Source: Flaviramulus sp. BrNp1-15
Lineage (GTDB): Bacteria; Bacteroidota; Bacteroidia; Flavobacteriales; Flavobacteriaceae
NCBI RefSeq assembly: GCF_022259695.1
Contig: NZ_CP092099.1
Coordinates: 1,348,471 to 1,412,470 of the forward strand
Length of the DNA stretch: 64,000 bases
Reading direction: 5' to 3'
Part shown: in pieces, positions 9,157 through 17,785 of the stretch
How positions within the stretch are numbered: position 1 is the stretch's first letter
Layout of the letters: each line of letters opens with the position of its first letter
Program-made: the position numbers and the translations under genes
The notes under the pieces: model-generated
The model's input: only the letters and a program-made list of their open reading frames with translations
Databases searched by the model: none
Told to the model about the DNA's origin: nothing

Positions 9157-9914
9157 TGAATAAAATTGCAATATACACGGCTATTTTTGGTGATAAAGAT
9201 ATTCTCAAACCTCCTTTGAATTTTAAGGAAGATAATAATGTTGATTATTACCTTATAACTGATAATGTTGAATTAGATTCATACAATTACCAACTTATAT
9301 TAAAAAAACCTATATATGATGATATAACTAAAAACGCAAGATTCTATAAAATAAATGGATTAGAAATTTTTGAAGATTATGATTTTGTAATTTGGCACGA
9401 TGCTAATTTGCAAATTATTCACAATAAAATTATAGATTCTGTTGACTTTGTAAAACATAAGTCGATAGCGTTTTTTAAACACCCTGTGAGAAATTGTATA
9501 TATGATGAAGCAATAAAATGTATATATAAGGAAAAAGACCACCCCTTTAAAATATTAAAACAAATTTTTCAATATTATAAGTTTGGAATTAAAAATAAAA
9601 TTGGACTTTATGAGACCTCAATCGTTATACAAAATAATAAACTAATATGTAAAGATTTTTTAAATTTATGGTGGAGTGAAATTATAAATAAATCAAGACG
9701 GGATCAACTTTCTTTACCTTATTCATTAAAGGTGTTTAATTTGATACCTGCTATTATTCCTGGTGATAGGGAACAAAACATGTTTTCATTATATAATTTA
9801 CATAATCATTCAAAATATAATTTTCTTTCTATTCAAAAACCCAAAAAATATAGAAAACTTTATAAAATATTATCAATAAAAGCAATAAGAGGTATAAAAA
9901 GATTAAATAAGTAA
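9156..9914 (+). CDS. Glycosyltransferase-like protein (DUF616 / TOD1-MUCI70 type)
   Basis: A 252-residue protein opening with KIAIYTAIFGDKDIL and carrying DYYLITDN and DFVIWHDANLQI. This matches the DUF616 domain found in plant TOD1/MUCI70 and bacterial capsule clusters, regarded as a GT-A glycosyltransferase-like domain. WHDA could be its metal/donor motif. The start is GTG at 9156, overlapping the previous stop by one base. A gap of 65 bp follows. The sugar is unknown and the family call rests on motif resemblance. Confidence 0.75.
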   Translation: MNKIAIYTAIFGDKDILKPPLNFKEDNNVDYYLITDNVELDSYNYQLILKKPIYDDITKNARFYKINGLEIFEDYDFVIWHDANLQIIHNKIIDSVDFVKHKSIAFFKHPVRNCIYDEAIKCIYKEKDHPFKILKQIFQYYKFGIKNKIGLYETSIVIQNNKLICKDFLNLWWSEIINKSRRDQLSLPYSLKVFNLIPAIIPGDREQNMFSLYNLHNHSKYNFLSIQKPKKYRKLYKILSIKAIRGIKRLNK

Positions 9915-9979
9915 ATCAAATTATATATGTTTAAATAATATAATGAGATTACTAATCATACTCAATATATTCAAAATTT

Positions 9980-10894
9980 GTGAAACAAAAGAATAAAGTA
10001 TACATAATTATTGTCACTTACAATGGTATGCAATGGATAAATAAATGCATAATGAGCTGTAGTGATTACAATGTAATAGTTATAGATAATGCTTCCCAAG
10101 ATAAAACGGTTTCATTTATAAAACATAATTATCCAGATGTAATACTTTTAGAGCAAAAAATAAACTTAGGTTTTGGTCAAGCAAATAACCTTGGGATTTC
10201 TTATGCATTAAAAAATGGTGCAGATTATGTTTTTTTATTAAATCAAGACGCTTATTTACAAAGCAATACTATTGATGAATTAATAAAAACCCATAAACAA
10301 AATGTCAATTATGGTATTTTAAGTCCAATACAGTTAAATGGATTAGGTAATAAGTTAGATAGAAATTTTTCTAATTATTTAAAGTATGACAATAACAACT
10401 ATTTTCATTTTGATGCAATAAGTAATAGTTTGTCTGAAGTTTATGAGGTGCCTTTTGTAAATGCAGCAGGTTGGTTATTACCTAAGTCAACACTAACAAA
10501 AATTGGTGGTTTTGATCCTATTTTTTTTCATTATGGAGAAGATGATAATTATTGCCAGCGTCTAAGGTATCATGGTTTAAAAATAGGTGTTGTACCACAT
10601 GTTTTTTTAAAACATGATAGAGAATATGCAAACAAAGGGATTAACGAAAAAACTATGAAATATGTAGAATGGTTTTATAAATTGAAATGGGCAGACATAA
10701 CCAATACAAATATTAATCACGAAATTAAAAATAAAATACTGCAATTAAAAAAAACAAGGTTTAAGTTTTTTTTGAAGCTTAATTTATCTAGAATAAAATA
10801 TTGTAATCAAGAACTTAAATTAATTTACCGTATTATTAAAGACATTAAAAAAAGTAGAGATATTAATAAAAAAACAGGTAATCATTATATTTAA
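9980..10894 (+). CDS. GT2 glycosyltransferase, rhamnosyltransferase-like
   Basis: A 304-residue GT2 protein with VYIIIVTYNGMQWI at the N-terminus, VIDNASQDKT, NLGFGQANNLGI and the motif LLNQDAYL, a pattern common in rhamnosyltransferase-type GT2 enzymes (WbbL-like). DPIFFHYGEDDNYCQRLRYHG gives the ED acid/base region. The start is GTG at 9980, directly before the conserved strand. It is probably a cytoplasmic, membrane-associated transferase acting on the lipid-linked repeat. The donor specificity is not certain. Confidence 0.88.
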   Translation: MKQKNKVYIIIVTYNGMQWINKCIMSCSDYNVIVIDNASQDKTVSFIKHNYPDVILLEQKINLGFGQANNLGISYALKNGADYVFLLNQDAYLQSNTIDELIKTHKQNVNYGILSPIQLNGLGNKLDRNFSNYLKYDNNNYFHFDAISNSLSEVYEVPFVNAAGWLLPKSTLTKIGGFDPIFFHYGEDDNYCQRLRYHGLKIGVVPHVFLKHDREYANKGINEKTMKYVEWFYKLKWADITNTNINHEIKNKILQLKKTRFKFFLKLNLSRIKYCNQELKLIYRIIKDIKKSRDINKKTGNHYI

Positions 10895-10897
10895 TAA

Positions 10898-11866
10898 ATG
10901 GAAAATCCACTTATTTCTATTATAATACCAACATACAATAGGGCTAATTTAATAGGGTTTACCCTCGATTCTATTTTAAATCAAACATATGGTAATTGGG
11001 AGTGTATTATTATAAATGATAATAGTACAGACAATACAGTAAAAATACTTGACCAGTATGTGAAAAAAGATTTAAGGTTTAAGTATTACAATTGCCCTGA
11101 AACATATTCAAAAGGAGGTAATGGAGCTAGAAATTATGGATTTACATTAAGTAAAGGTTATTATATTAATTGGTTTGATGATGACGATGTTATGCTTAAT
11201 AATTTTTTAATGACTATGATTGAGAACTTTGCTTGTAATACATGTTTTGTTATAGGATCTCATTATTTAACAGATATAAACCTAGATAATAAAATAATTG
11301 AAGAGTTAAAACAAGAAACTTTTTTGTTTAAAGATTATTTGTTGTGGAAAATGAAATTCATAACTGGCTCAATATTATTTAAAAAAGAATTTTTGTTGAA
11401 TAAAAGTTTATTTAACGAAAAAATAGTCCGCGGTCAAGAAACAGAACTGTTTTCAAGATTGTTTTTTAAAATACCCAATCATTCATATAAGATATTAAAC
11501 ACGCCTTTATTTCTTTACAGGCAGCACGATAAAAGTAAAAGTAGTAATAATTTAAAATATATAAAATCATTCAAAGAATCTCAAAGTTATATAGCTGTAG
11601 AAATTTTAAAAAAAAGTATACAATTGAGAGATTTAGAGTTATTCACGTCATATTATATTAATTTGATAGATTCTTTTTTTAGAAGTTTAGAAAATAATCA
11701 TAGAAAAAACGCAAAATTTATTTTTAATAATTTAATATCATTCTTGAAATTTAAAAATAGAATTACCGTAATAGAATTAATTCTACTAGGAAATATTTTT
11801 TTATTATTTTCAAGAGGAGCTTATAAAGTTGAAAAACGTTGGAAATCAATAAAGGTTAAAATATAA
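10898..11866 (+). CDS. GT2 glycosyltransferase
   Basis: A 322-residue GT-A enzyme with ISIIIPTYNRANLIGFTLDSIL, INDNSTDNT and a metal-binding run WFDDDDVM near residue 92. The C-terminal 100 residues are basic and hydrophobic, typical of membrane-surface attachment. It follows the rhamnosyltransferase-like gene by 3 bp. It likely adds one sugar of the repeat unit; acceptor and donor are unknown. Confidence 0.88.
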   Translation: MENPLISIIIPTYNRANLIGFTLDSILNQTYGNWECIIINDNSTDNTVKILDQYVKKDLRFKYYNCPETYSKGGNGARNYGFTLSKGYYINWFDDDDVMLNNFLMTMIENFACNTCFVIGSHYLTDINLDNKIIEELKQETFLFKDYLLWKMKFITGSILFKKEFLLNKSLFNEKIVRGQETELFSRLFFKIPNHSYKILNTPLFLYRQHDKSKSSNNLKYIKSFKESQSYIAVEILKKSIQLRDLELFTSYYINLIDSFFRSLENNHRKNAKFIFNNLISFLKFKNRITVIELILLGNIFLLFSRGAYKVEKRWKSIKVKI

Positions 11867-11870
11867 AGGA

Positions 11871-12713
11871 ATGAAAAGCAACGTAACAGTAATTATTCCT
11901 TGTTTTAATGATGGAGAGTTTATAATGGAAGCTCTAAACTCTGTTTTAAGGCAAACTTTAAAACCTGAAAAAATTATTATTATTGATGATGGATCTGGTT
12001 TAGAAACAAAGAAGATTCTAAAAAAAATAGATGTTGATACAGTTGAGGTTATATTTCAGGAAAATAAAGGTGTATGTAAAACAAGAAATATAGGTATAGG
12101 TTTAGCAAAAACGGACTATATTTTAAATTTAGATGCTGATGACTATTTTGATAAAACTTTTGTTGAAAAAGCTGTTCATTTGTTAAAGAATGATGAAAAT
12201 ATCATTGCAGTAGGGAGTTTAGTAAATATTATAAAAGTTAATAAAATAGAAACAGAAACAAAAAAGCCCATTGGAGGAAGTTTAAAAAACTTTCTTGTTA
12301 AAAACAATGGAGTTTCGGGTTCTATATTTAGAAAAAAAAGTTGGGAAATGGTTAATGGCTTTGATGAAAATATGATAAACGGTTATGAGGATTGGGATTT
12401 TTGGATTTCCATTTTAAAAAAAGGAGGAACCATGCATATCATTCAAGAGCCACTATTTACATACAGAAAAAAGAATGAATCTAGAGATAAGTCCGCTGTA
12501 GAAAAGTATGATTTTGAATTAAGGAAATATATTTTTTTAAAACATAAAGATATTTATAAATTCCATTTTGACTTTTATGCACTAGAATTATTGAGGCAAA
12601 ACACACTTTTTAAAAACAATGTTGCCAAAGCGAAAACCTCTTTAGAGTTTAGAATAGGACAAAATTTTCTGGCACCTTTTCGGTTTATTAAAAAAAGATT
12701 TTTTAAATGGTAG
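11871..12713 (+). CDS. GT2 glycosyltransferase
   Basis: A 280-residue GT2 enzyme with VTVIIPCFNDGEFIMEAL, IIIDDGSGLET and a DXD motif in NLDADDYFD. NGYEDWDFWISILKKGG holds the catalytic-base region. It resembles the following gene (VNGFDENM-NGYEDWDFWISIL against VGGYDESM-KGFEDWEFWISIL), so the two are tandem paralogs. The stop overlaps the next start by 7 bp. Confidence 0.9.
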   Translation: MKSNVTVIIPCFNDGEFIMEALNSVLRQTLKPEKIIIIDDGSGLETKKILKKIDVDTVEVIFQENKGVCKTRNIGIGLAKTDYILNLDADDYFDKTFVEKAVHLLKNDENIIAVGSLVNIIKVNKIETETKKPIGGSLKNFLVKNNGVSGSIFRKKSWEMVNGFDENMINGYEDWDFWISILKKGGTMHIIQEPLFTYRKKNESRDKSAVEKYDFELRKYIFLKHKDIYKFHFDFYALELLRQNTLFKNNVAKAKTSLEFRIGQNFLAPFRFIKKRFFKW

Positions 12714-13555
12714 ATGTATCGGTTTCCATAGTTGTACCTTGTTTTAATCATGCCCATTTTTTGAATGAGGCGTTACAATCGGTATTAAACCAAACATATA
12801 AAAATTGGGAGTGCATTATTGTTAATGATGGTAGTCCTGATAATACTGAAGAAGTTGCTATAAACTGGTGTGAAAAGGATAATCGTTTTAAATATTTGTA
12901 TAAAGATAATGGCGGATTGAGCAGTGCCAGAAATGCAGGAATAAAAATAAGTACAGGCAAATATATATTGGCTTTGGATGCTGATGATATTCTTCATAAA
13001 GATTATATTTTAAAGACATTAAAGATACTTCAACAGAATCCAGATTTAGCAATTGTATCTAGTTATAGAAAGTTTTTTGTTGGCAATATATCTAATGTTA
13101 CTAAAACTTATGAGGCATCTGGAAACACCTACAGAGATTTAATGTTTGAAAATGTTTTAATGCCGTCATCAATTTACAGAAAAGCATGTTGGGTTGAAGT
13201 AGGGGGATATGACGAATCCATGACAAAAGGTTTTGAAGATTGGGAATTTTGGATTTCAATATTAAAAAGAGGGTGGAAATACAAGTTTGTTGAAGAATAT
13301 TTGTTTTATTACAGAAAATCAAAAAACTCAATGCTAATTGATACTTTGAAAAACCACCGAATTACAAATATGGAATATGTTTTTGAAAAGCATAATGAGA
13401 TTTATTTAAAGCATTTTAGAAATACAAAAGCCTACTTGTTTTTTTTAATAAATTTTTACCGAAATTCAGAAATTAAAACAAAAATATCTTTAGAATATAA
13501 AATAGGAAGCTATATTTTGTTACCACTAAGGATAATAAAACGTATGCTAAAATGA
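12707..13555 (+). CDS. GT2 glycosyltransferase
   Basis: A 282-residue GT2 enzyme with VSIVVPCFNHAHFLNEAL, VNDGSPDNT, ALDADDILHKD and KGFEDWEFWISILKRGW. It is a tandem paralog of the preceding gene and also overlaps it. Its stop overlaps the next gene's start as ATGA at 13552-13555. That junction matters because the near-identical gene at 15903 starts in the same ATGA configuration. Confidence 0.9.
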   Translation: MVDVSVSIVVPCFNHAHFLNEALQSVLNQTYKNWECIIVNDGSPDNTEEVAINWCEKDNRFKYLYKDNGGLSSARNAGIKISTGKYILALDADDILHKDYILKTLKILQQNPDLAIVSSYRKFFVGNISNVTKTYEASGNTYRDLMFENVLMPSSIYRKACWVEVGGYDESMTKGFEDWEFWISILKRGWKYKFVEEYLFYYRKSKNSMLIDTLKNHRITNMEYVFEKHNEIYLKHFRNTKAYLFFLINFYRNSEIKTKISLEYKIGSYILLPLRIIKRMLK

Positions 13556-14264
13556 TATCAGTAATAATTAGAAATAAAAACCAAGATAAAGCATTAAGTT
13601 TTTTACTTAAAAATTTAACAGAGCGTTACATCGATGATATTTCTGAAATTATTGTGTTAGATAACCAATCAACTGATAATAGTGAAAATATTTCAAAAAA
13701 GTTTGGTGCCCGATTTATCACCATTGAAAAATTTAGTTATGGTGGTAGCGCAAATTTTGCAACTAAAAAGGCAAAATTTCCAATAATTGTAATGTTTAGT
13801 GCGCATTCTTATCCTGTAAGTCATGATTTTTTTAAGCTAATAAAAAATAAATTTAATGCTAATGAGAATTTAGCTGGCTTAAGGTGTTTACATAGTACAA
13901 ATGATTATAGAAATTTCATTAATAAAATATCTGCAAAAGAAGATCCCAATAAATCTGGATTGATCTTTTCAAGTTCTGCATTTAGTAAATTAGTATGGGA
14001 AAAGTATCCTTTTAGAGAAGATGTAGCCACATTTGAAGATAAAGAATGGACAGTTCGTGTTTTAAAGGCTGGTTATGATATTGATTTTGTAGAGTCTATT
14101 TTTCATTATGAAATAAAAAGAAGCAAAAGTCAATTGTTTTTTAGGTTTAAAAGAGATTTAACTGGTAATTATCAACTTTGGCATCAAGATGTAAATTTTT
14201 TAAGCGCGACAAAAGGCTTTATGGTGTCTGTTTTAGGATTGATTAGAAGTTTTTTTATTGATTT
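13552..14264 (+). repeat. 713-bp near-identical direct repeat, copy 1
   Basis: Aligned base by base with 15903-16615. There are ten substitutions and no indels, and every changed codon (nine) alters the amino acid. Similarity begins at the start codon and ends abruptly at codon 238. Confidence 0.95.
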
Positions 14265-14331
14265 TTGGTATACAATTAGGCGTTATTTTTATATTATCAA
14301 ATTTTTATTTAATAAGCCAAATAAGTTTTAA
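13552..14331 (+). CDS. GT2-type glycosyltransferase, copy 1 of a near-identical pair
   Basis: A 259-residue GT2-like protein (ISVIIRNKNQDKAL, VLDNQSTDNS, and an acid/base region in ATFEDKEWTVRVLKAGYD). Where most GT2 enzymes have DXD this one reads MFSAHSYPVS, so the metal motif is unusual, although SAH-type variants may form a subgroup. The first 237 codons match the gene at 15903 at 703 of 713 bases; the last 22 residues differ strongly. It starts by ATGA overlap with the previous gene. It probably adds a sugar in the cluster; whether both copies use the same donor cannot be told. Confidence 0.88.
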   Translation: MISVIIRNKNQDKALSFLLKNLTERYIDDISEIIVLDNQSTDNSENISKKFGARFITIEKFSYGGSANFATKKAKFPIIVMFSAHSYPVSHDFFKLIKNKFNANENLAGLRCLHSTNDYRNFINKISAKEDPNKSGLIFSSSAFSKLVWEKYPFREDVATFEDKEWTVRVLKAGYDIDFVESIFHYEIKRSKSQLFFRFKRDLTGNYQLWHQDVNFLSATKGFMVSVLGLIRSFFIDFWYTIRRYFYIIKFLFNKPNKF

Positions 14332-14360
14332 TTTTTATTCAAATTAATGATTAATTAATA

Positions 14361-15095
14361 ATGAGTACCCGACTTAGTTTAATAATTCCAGTTTACAATG
14401 CTGATGATTTTATTAACGATTCTATGACATCTATTACCAAATGGGCCAAAGATATTGACTATTCAGTAGAGGTTATATTAGTTAATGATGGTAGTTCAGA
14501 TAATTCAAAATCTAAAATTGAAAATTATATAGAAAGTCACGATTCTAGTCTCAAAATTTTATCATATGATAGAAATAAAGGTAAAGGTTATGCCGTAAAA
14601 AAAGGTATGATTATGGCAAAAGGTGAATTTAAAATTTTTACTGATGCAGATATTCCTTATGGATTAGAAATTATAGATAAAATACTTCACTATCTAGACT
14701 TTAAGGAATTTGATGTGTGTATTGGAAACCGAAAATCTATACATTCAAAATACTTTATGAATGTATCTTTTTTTCGAAAAATAACGAGTAATGTATTTAC
14801 AGTATTTGTATCTCGATTTGTTGTTACTGGTATTAATGATACACAATGTGGCTTAAAAGGGTTTAGATCAAATGTTGCAAATCAATTATTTCCTAAGTTG
14901 TTTATAAATGGTTTTGGATTCGATGTAGAACTTCTATATTTATCTTACAAAGATGAATTTGATATTAAAAGAATTCCTGTGTTTTTTGAAGGGAATGATA
15001 ATTCCACTATCAGTTTAGCTAAGGATTCATTAAGCATGTTAATAGATGTTATGGTTTTACCATTTAGATACCACTTCACAAATAAATACAAATGA
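14361..15095 (+). CDS. GT2 glycosyltransferase of the dolichyl-phosphate sugar synthase (DPM1/ALG5-like) type
   Basis: A 244-residue protein with LSLIIPVYNADDFI, LVNDGSSDNS, NKGKGYAVKKGM, the metal motif FTDADIP, DTQCGLKGF and GFGFDVELL. This motif set belongs to polyprenyl-phosphate glycosyltransferases such as dolichyl-phosphate mannose or glucose synthase. It probably makes a polyprenyl-phosphate-linked sugar as a donor, or adds a sugar to a lipid carrier. It overlaps the following methyltransferase by ATGA. With that gene it forms a two-gene cassette lying between the two 713-bp repeats. Confidence 0.9.
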   Translation: MSTRLSLIIPVYNADDFINDSMTSITKWAKDIDYSVEVILVNDGSSDNSKSKIENYIESHDSSLKILSYDRNKGKGYAVKKGMIMAKGEFKIFTDADIPYGLEIIDKILHYLDFKEFDVCIGNRKSIHSKYFMNVSFFRKITSNVFTVFVSRFVVTGINDTQCGLKGFRSNVANQLFPKLFINGFGFDVELLYLSYKDEFDIKRIPVFFEGNDNSTISLAKDSLSMLIDVMVLPFRYHFTNKYK

Positions 15096-15790
15096 AATTA
15101 TCTCGTAATTTTACTAATAAATTTAATTGGATTTTAGATAATTTAATTCCCCCTTTTGTTAGAGAATCCAGAGTTATCATGTCGCCTTTGTTCAAGTTAA
15201 TATTTAAAAGCAAAGCAAAATTATTTTTAGATTTTAAAGACAATGCATGGAAGTTTGACGCACAACAAATGACAAATTATTATAAAGAATTGGCAGATGT
15301 TCACATTCAAAGAGAAACCGATCTCAATACTAAATCTGTAAACTATATACTAACTAAGCTTAAAGGTAAAAAAATTCTTGATATTGCTTGTGGTAAAGGT
15401 TATCTTGCTAATTTAATACAAGAAAAATGTAATTATCAAGTTACGGGAATAGATTTTATTTTACCAGAAAATTTAAAAGGAAATACGAATCCTAAATTTG
15501 AAACAGGAGTAGTAGAACAAATAAATTATCCAGATAATTATTTTGATACAGTTATTAGTACACACACACTAGAACATGTAATTGATTTGAATCAATGTAT
15601 AAAAGAATTGAGAAGGGTATGTTCGAAGAGATTAATAGTAGTACTTCCAAAACAAAGACCATATCGTTTTACTTTTGATTTGCATCTTCATTTTTTTCCA
15701 TATAAATTTAGTGTAATGCAAGTTTTTAATAACAATAAAGGGGAGTGTATTAATCTAGATAATGATTGGTTGTATATTGAGGACTCATAG
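15092..15790 (+). CDS. Class I SAM-dependent methyltransferase, C-terminus apparently frameshifted
   Basis: A 232-residue methyltransferase with SAM motif I ILDIACGKGYLANLI (around residue 93), motif II VTGIDFIL and post-motif STHTLEHVIDL. The frame stops after LYIEDS at 15788-15790. The frame of codons starting at 15781 reads GLIVSCHKTNKNSLKYLKKK and onward for 41 codons to a TGA at 15904-15906. That stop overlaps the next ATG (15903) as ATGA, exactly like the other junctions of this cluster. I therefore infer that a single-base indel near 15779 removed about 40 C-terminal residues. The core domain is intact, so activity may remain. A sequencing error is the main alternative. Confidence 0.82.
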   Translation: MKLSRNFTNKFNWILDNLIPPFVRESRVIMSPLFKLIFKSKAKLFLDFKDNAWKFDAQQMTNYYKELADVHIQRETDLNTKSVNYILTKLKGKKILDIACGKGYLANLIQEKCNYQVTGIDFILPENLKGNTNPKFETGVVEQINYPDNYFDTVISTHTLEHVIDLNQCIKELRRVCSKRLIVVLPKQRPYRFTFDLHLHFFPYKFSVMQVFNNNKGECINLDNDWLYIEDS

Positions 15791-15906
15791 TTTCATGTCA
15801 TAAAACAAACAAGAATTCACTTAAATATCTTAAAAAAAAGCTAACAGAAGACAGGTTTAAAACAATTATAAACCCTATTAAAAAAACAAGTAAATTATTT
15901 AAATGA
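15781..15906 (+). pseudogene. Out-of-frame C-terminal remnant of the preceding methyltransferase
   Basis: There are 41 codons plus TGA, with no start codon of their own. The peptide begins GLIVSCHK, as expected after LYIED in methyltransferases of this type, and ends in a basic tail. The stop overlaps the downstream gene start in the ATGA form. Confidence 0.6.
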
Positions 15907-16615
15907 TATCAGTAATAATTAGAAATAAAAACCAAGATAAAGCATTAAGTTTTTTACTTAAAAATTTAACAGAGCGTTACATCGATGATATTTCTGAAAT
16001 TATTGTGTTAGATAACCAATCAACTGATAATAGTGAAAATATTTCAAAAAAGTTTGGTGCCCGATTTATCACCATTGAAAAATTTAGTTATGGTTGTAGC
16101 GCAAATTTTGCAACTAAAAAGGCAAAATTTCCAATAATTGTAATGTTTAGTACGCATTCTTATCCTGTAAGTCATGATTTTTTTAAGCTAATAAAAAGGA
16201 AATTTAATGCTAATGAGAATTTAGCTGGCTTAAGGTGTTTACATAGTACAAATGATTATAGAAATTTCATTAATAAAATATCTGCAAAAGAAGATCCCAA
16301 TAAATCTGGATTGATCTTTTCAGGTTCTACATTTAGTAAATTAGTATGGGAAAAGTATCCTTATAGAGAAGATGTAGCCACATTTGAAGATAAAAAATGG
16401 ACAGTTCGTGTTTTAAAGGCTGGTTATGATATTGATTTTGTAGAGTCTATTTTTCATTATGAAATAAAAAGAAGCAAAAGTCAATTGTTTTTTAAGTTTA
16501 AAAGAGATTTAACTGGTAATTATCAACTTTGGCATCAAGATGTAAATTTTTTAAGCGCGACAAAAGGCTTTATGGTGTTTGTTTTAGGATTGATTAGAAG
16601 TTTTTTTATTGATTT
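15903..16615 (+). repeat. 713-bp near-identical direct repeat, copy 2
   Basis: Partner of 13552-14264, offset 2351 bp, same orientation, 98.6% identical by my count. Confidence 0.95.
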
Positions 16616-16727
16616 GTTTTATTTTTTTAAAAAATTCTTTTTTACCATAGGTTTCATTTTTAATAAACCAAAAAAAATTTTAATGAAGATATATTTAACA
16701 ACTTTAATTGGCCTTTTTTTAATATGA
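15903..16727 (+). CDS. GT2-type glycosyltransferase, copy 2 of a near-identical pair
   Basis: A 274-residue paralog of the gene at 13552. Differences in the first 237 residues are G65C, A84T, N99R, S141G, A143T, F154Y, E165K, R198K and S226F. A84T falls in the segment aligned with the usual DXD motif (SAHSYP becomes STHSYP). From residue 238 the tails are only distantly similar (both keep a basic-aromatic stretch and FNKP). This copy then has 15 extra residues ending in a hydrophobic run. Its stop overlaps the acyltransferase start as ATGA. Confidence 0.88.
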   Translation: MISVIIRNKNQDKALSFLLKNLTERYIDDISEIIVLDNQSTDNSENISKKFGARFITIEKFSYGCSANFATKKAKFPIIVMFSTHSYPVSHDFFKLIKRKFNANENLAGLRCLHSTNDYRNFINKISAKEDPNKSGLIFSGSTFSKLVWEKYPYREDVATFEDKKWTVRVLKAGYDIDFVESIFHYEIKRSKSQLFFKFKRDLTGNYQLWHQDVNFLSATKGFMVFVLGLIRSFFIDLFYFFKKFFFTIGFIFNKPKKILMKIYLTTLIGLFLI

Positions 16728-17779
16728 ACAAAAACAATAATTTTGATTTTTTAAGGTTTTTGTTTGCCATTTTTGTTGTTATCTCGCATTCTTATCCTTT
16801 GTCTGGTGGTCATGAAAGTACTCAATGGATTTATCAAACAACAAATGGACAGGTAGTTTTAGCAAGATTAGGTTTAGACGGTTTTTTTATAATTAGTGGT
16901 TTTTTTATTTTTCAAAGTTTAAAACGCAGTAAAAGTCTTTTTAGTTATTACAAAAAAAGGTTTTTAAGACTATTTCCTGCTCTTTTTGTTGTGTTATTGT
17001 TAACCATAATTTTAGCACCATTTGTTTATGAGGGAGAATTGCCATTTTTTAAAAACCATCAAGTATATACATATTTACCAAATAACCTATCCTTATATGG
17101 TTTTCAGCCAACAATTAAAGGGATATTTGATAACAACCCTTATCATTCTATCAATGGTTCATTATGGACTATTCGTTATGAATTTTCTTTATACATAGTA
17201 CTTTCATGTTTGTATTTTTTTAGAAAAAGCATTTTAGTAAAAAAAAATTTGCTTCTATTTTGCTTTATACTATTAGTAGTAATGAATAATTTTTTCATGG
17301 ATAGATTTGCAGGTTCAAAAATTTTTGGGTTAAATGGTTATGAGACCTTGGACTTAGGTACTTTTTTTGTTTGTGGGAGTTTATTAGCAAGTTTTGAGTT
17401 TGAAAAAATTAATAAAAAAAGAATAATGCTTTTAGTTACTTTTTTAATTATTGTAACATCTATATATTTAAATTTTTACGCTAATGTTAAACATATTATT
17501 TTACCAATTATTATTTTGTTAATTGGCTTTATGCCACTTCCTGTTTTTAGTGATTTTGGTAAAATTGGCGATATGTCTTATGGTATTTATATTTATAGTT
17601 TTCCTGTACAACAAACATTAATGTATTTTTACAAATTAAGCGTATTTCAATTAATGTTTTGGTCTGTATTAGTTTCAATAGTATTTGGTTATTTATCTTG
17701 GCATTTAATAGAAAAGAAAGCATTAAAATATAAAAACAAACCATTATTTAAGAATTGGAAATTATTATTCAGTCATTAG
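16724..17779 (+). CDS. Acyltransferase 3 family membrane protein (OafA/OatA-like)
   Basis: A 351-residue protein with about ten hydrophobic segments. It opens FDFLRFLFAIFVVISHSYPL, containing the arginine and the histidine conserved in acyltransferase-3 proteins. LDGFFIISGFFIF, YYKKRFLRLFPAL and SLWTIRYEFSLY follow as further family motifs. Members move an acyl group, usually acetyl, onto sugars of surface glycans at the membrane. There is no fused SGNH domain, unlike longer OafA proteins. It starts at an ATGA overlap with the upstream GT. Confidence 0.92.
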   Translation: MNKNNNFDFLRFLFAIFVVISHSYPLSGGHESTQWIYQTTNGQVVLARLGLDGFFIISGFFIFQSLKRSKSLFSYYKKRFLRLFPALFVVLLLTIILAPFVYEGELPFFKNHQVYTYLPNNLSLYGFQPTIKGIFDNNPYHSINGSLWTIRYEFSLYIVLSCLYFFRKSILVKKNLLLFCFILLVVMNNFFMDRFAGSKIFGLNGYETLDLGTFFVCGSLLASFEFEKINKKRIMLLVTFLIIVTSIYLNFYANVKHIILPIIILLIGFMPLPVFSDFGKIGDMSYGIYIYSFPVQQTLMYFYKLSVFQLMFWSVLVSIVFGYLSWHLIEKKALKYKNKPLFKNWKLLFSH

Positions 17780-17785
17780 TTTTAA

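Noticed and set aside
9945-9995. 17-codon ORF starting with ATGAGATTACTA before the GT2 gene at 9980
   Set aside because: It overlaps the GTG start region and is too short to support.
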